A stretch of 64,000 bases of DNA, taken from NCBI GenBank assembly GCA_044426235.1, contig JAWXUS010000006.1, positions 1-64,000 on the forward strand, written 5' to 3'. Numbering within the stretch: position 1 is the stretch's first letter; every line of letters starts with the position of its first letter. Positions 60,413 through 64,000 of this stretch are shown piece by piece. A program made the position numbers and the translations under genes. The notes under the pieces were generated by a model that saw only the letters and a program-made list of their open reading frames with translations, was not told the origin of the DNA and ran no database searches. Source of the stretch: JAGHEK01 sp044426235. Its GTDB lineage: Bacteria; Bacillota; Clostridia; Peptostreptococcales; Peptostreptococcaceae.

Positions 60413-60781
60413 ATGATACAACAAGAAACACGTCTAAGAGTTGCTGACAACTCTGGTGCTAAAGAAATATTATGTATCCGTGTGTTAGGCGGAAGTAAAA
60501 GAAAATATGGTAACATAGGTGACGTGATAGTTGCTACTGTTAAAAGTGCAACACCTGGTGGAGTTGTAAAAAAAGGTAAAGTCGTTAAAGCTGTTATAGT
60601 AAGAACTAAGCAAGGAGCTAGACGTAAAGATGGAAGTTACATATCTTTCGATGAAAATGCTGCTGTTATAATAAAAGACGACAAGACTCCAGTAGGAACT
60701 CGTATATTCGGGCCTGTTGCTAGAGAGTTAAGAGATAATGACTTCATGAAAATAGTATCTCTTGCTCCAGAAGTACTATAA
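60413..60781 (+). CDS. rplN: Large ribosomal subunit protein L14
   Basis: Inter-subunit bridge protein. The 122-residue protein has MIQQETRLRVADNSGAKEI and GTRIFGPVARELRDNDFMKI. RBS AAAAGGAGGG. Confidence 0.98.
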   Translation: MIQQETRLRVADNSGAKEILCIRVLGGSKRKYGNIGDVIVATVKSATPGGVVKKGKVVKAVIVRTKQGARRKDGSYISFDENAAVIIKDDKTPVGTRIFGPVARELRDNDFMKIVSLAPEVL

Positions 60782-60800
60782 TTAAGGAGGTCGATGAGAC

Positions 60801-61109
60801 ATGATGCGTGTTAAAAAAGGCGACACTGTTGTAGTTATAGCAGGTAAAGATAAAGGTAAAAAAGGTACTATAGTAAAGGTTATGCCAAAAACTAACAGAG
60901 TTTTAGTTGAAGGTGTTAACATTATAACTAAGCACCAAAAGCCAACTGCTATCAACCCACAAGGTGGAATAGTAAACAAAGAAGCTTCTATACACATATC
61001 TAATGTAATGCCATTAGATCCTGAAACAGGAAAAGGTACGAGAGTTAGATACGAAGTAAAAGAAGGTAAAAAAGTTAGAGTATCAGTAAAGAGCGGAAAA
61101 GAAATATAA
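60801..61109 (+). CDS. rplX: Large ribosomal subunit protein L24
   Basis: Assembly-starting KOW-domain protein near the tunnel exit. The 102-residue protein has KKGDTVVVIAGKDKGKKGTI. Two adjacent ATG codons (60801, 60804) follow AGGAGGT at about 10 bases. Confidence 0.97.
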   Translation: MMRVKKGDTVVVIAGKDKGKKGTIVKVMPKTNRVLVEGVNIITKHQKPTAINPQGGIVNKEASIHISNVMPLDPETGKGTRVRYEVKEGKKVRVSVKSGKEI

Positions 61110-61134
61110 TATAGCTTGAAAGGAGGGACCTTAA

Positions 61135-61677
61135 ATGGCTTCTAGATTACAAGAAAAATACATGAAAGAAGTTGCTCCTGCTTTAATGGAGAAATTCGGA
61201 TACAAGAATGTTATGGAAATACCTAAGTTAGAGAAAATCGTTATAAACATGGGTATGGGTGAGGCTAGAGAAAATCCAAAAGGATTAGAAAAAGCTGTTG
61301 AAGAAATGGAAATGATAACTGGACAAAAGCCAGTTACAACTAGAGCAAGAAAATCTGTTGCAAACTTCAAATTAAGAGAAGGAATGCCAATAGGAGCAAA
61401 AACAACTTTAAGAGCTGATAAAATGTACTACTTCATGGACAAGTTAGTATCAGTATCTTTACCAAGAGTAAGAGACTTCAGAGGAGTAAATGCTAATGCA
61501 TTTGATGGAAGAGGAAACTATGCTTTAGGTATAAAAGAGCAATTAATATTCCCTGAAATAGAATACGATAAAGTAGATAAAGTAAGAGGAATGGATATAA
61601 TATTCGTTACGACTGCAAAGACTGACGAAGAAGCACGTGAATTATTAAAATTATTAGGAATGCCGTTTTCTAAGTAA
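61135..61677 (+). CDS. rplE: Large ribosomal subunit protein L5
   Basis: Binds 5S rRNA and contacts P-site tRNA. The 180-residue protein has KIVINMGMGEARENPKGLE and LPRVRDFRGVNANAFDGRGN. RBS AAAGGAGGG. Confidence 0.98.
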   Translation: MASRLQEKYMKEVAPALMEKFGYKNVMEIPKLEKIVINMGMGEARENPKGLEKAVEEMEMITGQKPVTTRARKSVANFKLREGMPIGAKTTLRADKMYYFMDKLVSVSLPRVRDFRGVNANAFDGRGNYALGIKEQLIFPEIEYDKVDKVRGMDIIFVTTAKTDEEARELLKLLGMPFSK

Positions 61678-61725
61678 GCTTAGAAAAGGACATTTTCTAA
61701 GTTAATTAATGAAGGAGGGATTCCA

Positions 61726-61911
61726 GTGGCTAGAAAAGCAATGATTGTGAAGCAACAAAAGAAACAAAAGTACGCTACTAGAGAATACACTAGATGTAGT
61801 ATATGTGGTAGACCGCATTCAGTTTTAAGAAAATTCGGAATATGCCGTATATGCTTTAGAGAATTAGCTTACAAAGGTCAAATACCTGGTGTTAGAAAAT
61901 CAAGCTGGTAA
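61726..61911 (+). CDS. rpsN: Small ribosomal subunit protein S14, zinc type
   Basis: A 61-residue short S14 with two CxxC pairs (CSICGRPHSV, ICRICFRELA), so the zinc-dependent form. GTG start behind GAAGGAGGG. Confidence 0.97.
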   Translation: MARKAMIVKQQKKQKYATREYTRCSICGRPHSVLRKFGICRICFRELAYKGQIPGVRKSSW

Positions 61912-61943
61912 AAGCTTGATCAAAATGGAAGGAGGGTTTCAAT

Positions 61944-62342
61944 ATGACAATGACAGATCCAATAGCAGATATGTTAACTCGTATCAGAAATGCTAACATA
62001 GTTAAGCATGAAACTGTTGATGTTCCTGCTTCTAATATGAAAAAAGAATTATCTAAAATCTTATTAGAAGAAGGTTTCATAAAAGGTTATGATGTTATAG
62101 AAGATGGAAAACAAGGAATAATAAGAATACAATTAAAGTACGGACAAAGCGGAGAAAGAGTTATATCAGGACTTAAGAGAATATCAAAGCCTGGTATGAG
62201 AGTATACGCTGCGAAGCATGAAGTACCTAAAGTATTAAATGGTTTAGGAATATCAATAGTATCAACTTCTAAAGGGGTTGTAACTGATAAAATAGCTAGA
62301 AAAGAAAATGTTGGTGGAGAAGTAATCTGCTACGTTTGGTAA
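61944..62342 (+). CDS. rpsH: Small ribosomal subunit protein S8
   Basis: 16S rRNA binder; in E. coli it represses the spc operon. The 132-residue protein has MTDPIADMLTRIRNAN and ISIVSTSKGVVTDKIARKEN. RBS GGAAGGAGGG; a second in-frame ATG at 61950 is less well placed. Confidence 0.97.
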   Translation: MTMTDPIADMLTRIRNANIVKHETVDVPASNMKKELSKILLEEGFIKGYDVIEDGKQGIIRIQLKYGQSGERVISGLKRISKPGMRVYAAKHEVPKVLNGLGISIVSTSKGVVTDKIARKENVGGEVICYVW

Positions 62343-62371
62343 TATAAACGAAAGTGTAAGGAGGTGCCAAT

Positions 62372-62914
62372 ATGTCAAGAATAGGTGTTAAGCCAATAAC
62401 AGTACCATCTGGTGTTGAAGTAACTATATCTAACGATAACTTTGTTACAGTAAAAGGACCAAAAGGAACTTTAACTAAGCAATTAGATGGTGCATTAACT
62501 ATAAAGCAAGAAGAAAATACTATAACTGTTGAAAGACCTACTAACAATAAGCAACACAGATCTTTACATGGATTAACTAGAACTTTATTAGATAATATGG
62601 TTGTAGGTGTTACTGAAGGTTTCGAAAAGAAATTAGAATTAATAGGTGTTGGATACAGAGCACAAAAGCAAGGAAAGAAACTAGTTATGAGTTTAGGATT
62701 CTCTCATCCAGTTGAAATGGAAGATCCAGAAGGAATAACAGTTGAAGCTCCAAATCAAACTGAATTAGTAGTTAAAGGAATCGACAAGCAATTAGTTGGA
62801 AACTATGCTGCTAAAATAAGAGACTGGAGAAAGCCAGAGCCATACAAAGGTAAAGGTATAAGATACGCTGGTGAAGTAGTAAGACGTAAAGAAGGTAAAA
62901 CTGGTAAGAAGTAA
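62372..62914 (+). CDS. rplF: Large ribosomal subunit protein L6
   Basis: Factor-binding region of the 50S subunit. The 180-residue protein has MSRIGVKPITVPSGVEV and the C-terminal KIRDWRKPEPYKGKGIRYAG. RBS AAGGAGGTG. Confidence 0.98.
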   Translation: MSRIGVKPITVPSGVEVTISNDNFVTVKGPKGTLTKQLDGALTIKQEENTITVERPTNNKQHRSLHGLTRTLLDNMVVGVTEGFEKKLELIGVGYRAQKQGKKLVMSLGFSHPVEMEDPEGITVEAPNQTELVVKGIDKQLVGNYAAKIRDWRKPEPYKGKGIRYAGEVVRRKEGKTGKK

Positions 62915-62950
62915 TAATACCAAACTTAAACGCTAGAAAGGAGTGGCCTT

Positions 62951-63319
62951 ATGATAAAGAAAGCAGATAAAAACTCTAATAGACTTCAAAGACATAAGAG
63001 AGTTCGTAGAAAGATAACTGGAACTACTCAAAGACCAAGATTATGTGTATTTAGAAGTTCTAACAATATATACGCTCAAATAATAGATGACACTAATAGA
63101 GTTACTGTAGTTTCAGCATCTAGCTTAGATGCTCAAGTTAAAGAAGCTGTTGGACATAAAGGAAATAAAGAAGCGGCTAAATTAGTTGGTTCTATAATAG
63201 GTAAAAAAGCTGTAGAAAAAGGTATAACTGAAGTTGTATTTGACAGAGGTGGATACTTATATCACGGTAGAGTTAAAGAATTAGCAGATGCAGCTAGAGA
63301 AGCTGGACTTAAATTCTAA
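62951..63319 (+). CDS. rplR: Large ribosomal subunit protein L18
   Basis: 5S rRNA binder. The 122-residue protein has RHKRVRRKITGTTQRPRLCV and VFDRGGYLYHGRVKELADAA. RBS AAAGGAG. Confidence 0.98.
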   Translation: MIKKADKNSNRLQRHKRVRRKITGTTQRPRLCVFRSSNNIYAQIIDDTNRVTVVSASSLDAQVKEAVGHKGNKEAAKLVGSIIGKKAVEKGITEVVFDRGGYLYHGRVKELADAAREAGLKF

Positions 63320-63349
63320 TTAACTAAACTAAGAAGGAGGGAAATGCCC

Positions 63350-63859
63350 ATGTTACGTCGTAAACCGATAGACTCAAGACAACTTGATCTTAAGGAAAAA
63401 GTTGTTGAAGTAAGACGTGTTACTAAAGTTGTAAAAGGTGGTAGAAACTTCAGATTTTCTGCTTTAGTAGTTGTTGGAGATGAAAACGGACACGTTGGTG
63501 TAGGTACTGGTAAAGCTATGGAAGTGCCAGATGCTATCAAAAAAGCTATAGAAGATGCTAAAAAGAATCTTATAGTAGTACCAATAGTTGGTACAACTGT
63601 TCCTCACAAAGTTAACGGACACTTTGGTGCTGGAAAAATATTAATAATGCCTGCTCAAGAAGGTACAGGAGTTATAGCTGGGGGACCTGCTAGAGCTGTA
63701 CTAGAATTAGCTGGATTAACAGATGTTAGAGCTAAATCTTTAGGATCTAACAACCCAAGAAACATGGTAAATGCTACAATAGAAGGTCTTAACTCTCTAA
63801 AAACAGCTGAATCGATAGCTAAACTTAGAGGTAAAAAAGTTGAAGAACTTTTAGGCTAA
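63350..63859 (+). CDS. rpsE: Small ribosomal subunit protein S5
   Basis: Decoding-fidelity protein near the mRNA entry. The 169-residue protein has KVVKGGRNFRFSALVVVGD and GGPARAVLELAGLTDVRAKS. ATG at 63350 is nine bases from GGAGG; ATG at 63344 is only three bases away and less likely. Confidence 0.97.
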   Translation: MLRRKPIDSRQLDLKEKVVEVRRVTKVVKGGRNFRFSALVVVGDENGHVGVGTGKAMEVPDAIKKAIEDAKKNLIVVPIVGTTVPHKVNGHFGAGKILIMPAQEGTGVIAGGPARAVLELAGLTDVRAKSLGSNNPRNMVNATIEGLNSLKTAESIAKLRGKKVEELLG

Positions 63860-63872
63860 GGAGGAGTAAAAA

Positions 63873-64000
63873 ATGGCTAAATTACAAATCAAATTAGTTA
63901 GAAGTACAATAGGTACTACTCCTAACCAAAGAAAAAACGTTGAAGCGTTAGGATTAAGAAAAAGAGAACAAGTTGTTGTTAAAGAAGATAATGCCCAAAT
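63873..64000 (+). CDS. rpmD: Large ribosomal subunit protein L30, 5' part
   Basis: Starts MAKLQIKLVRSTIGTTPNQR behind AAGGAGGAG and is cut by the window end after 42 complete codons. About 15-20 residues are missing. rplO and secY would be expected next. Confidence 0.95.
   Translation, partial: MAKLQIKLVRSTIGTTPNQRKNVEALGLRKREQVVVKEDNAQ

Overview
The window is AT-rich chromosomal DNA from a Gram-positive, anaerobic, Clostridia-type Firmicute. Peptostreptococcaceae or a close relative would fit, but the sequence fixes only the class with confidence. The evidence is a T-box ahead of serS, a large SRP RNA with an Alu domain, a SigH sigma factor, rubrerythrin, ThyX, zinc-type S14, an SLH surface protein, strong GGAGG ribosome sites and several TTG/GTG starts. 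Nearly everything is on the + strand, as expected for a leading-strand arm near the origin. Only dnaD-dnaC and one PhnA/YjdM-like gene run the other way.

Layout: 1-130 is the 3' end of a 5S rRNA. 130-4250 holds T-box-serS, tadA, SRP RNA and dnaX. 4346-6701 is a likely four-gene operon: an HTH-TPR regulator, YedF, a DUF3343 protein and a DUF951 zinc-ribbon protein. 6768-7884 is the rpsF-ssb-rpsR operon with an S6:S18-type leader. 7936-12098 holds a MazG-like gene, gdpP, rplI and dnaB. purA follows with a possible operator, then six tRNA genes (Lys, Glu, Gly, Val, Asp, Thr), all with encoded CCA. A tight cluster of DnaA boxes lies between the tRNA array and the convergent dnaD-dnaC pair. 16.4-28.4 kb is a mixed stretch: M1 peptidase, walJ, rubrerythrin, rlmH, clpC, radA, yacL, ispD, ispF and a MATE transporter. 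28.4-37.7 kb is proS, gltX, a secreted SLH-CAP protein, then cysS-mrnC-thyX-rlmB-yacP-sigH. From 37.8 kb to the end is the classic transcription/translation block: tuf, rpmG-secE-nusG-rplKA, rplJL, rpoBC, rpsLG-fusA-tuf, and the S10/spc operon from rpsJ into rpmD, which is cut by the window end.

The genes serve replication (dnaX, ssb, dnaB, dnaC, dnaD), tRNA charging and modification, ribosome and RNA polymerase synthesis, c-di-AMP turnover and protein quality control. Many promoters are near consensus with exactly 17 bases between the boxes (rpsF, purA, tRNAs, tuf, rplJ, rpoB, rpsL, rpsJ). Several ribosomal operons have structured leaders, including recognisable L1 and L10 sites.

I found no phage, insertion sequence, CRISPR array, defence island or clearly new multi-gene system; this is a housekeeping region. 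The points most worth a second look are regulatory or structural. They are: the DnaA-box cluster, a ClpC without its UVR/middle-domain linker and without ctsR-mcsAB beside it, a possible ATC start for ispD, a hairpin between the Shine-Dalgarno and start of the M1 peptidase, twin 27-base hairpins bracketing the MATE gene, a chain of hairpins in the rpsL leader, an RRDN-repeat tail on S3, a degenerate MazG protein beside gdpP, and the HTH-TPR/YedF/DUF3343/DUF951 operon.
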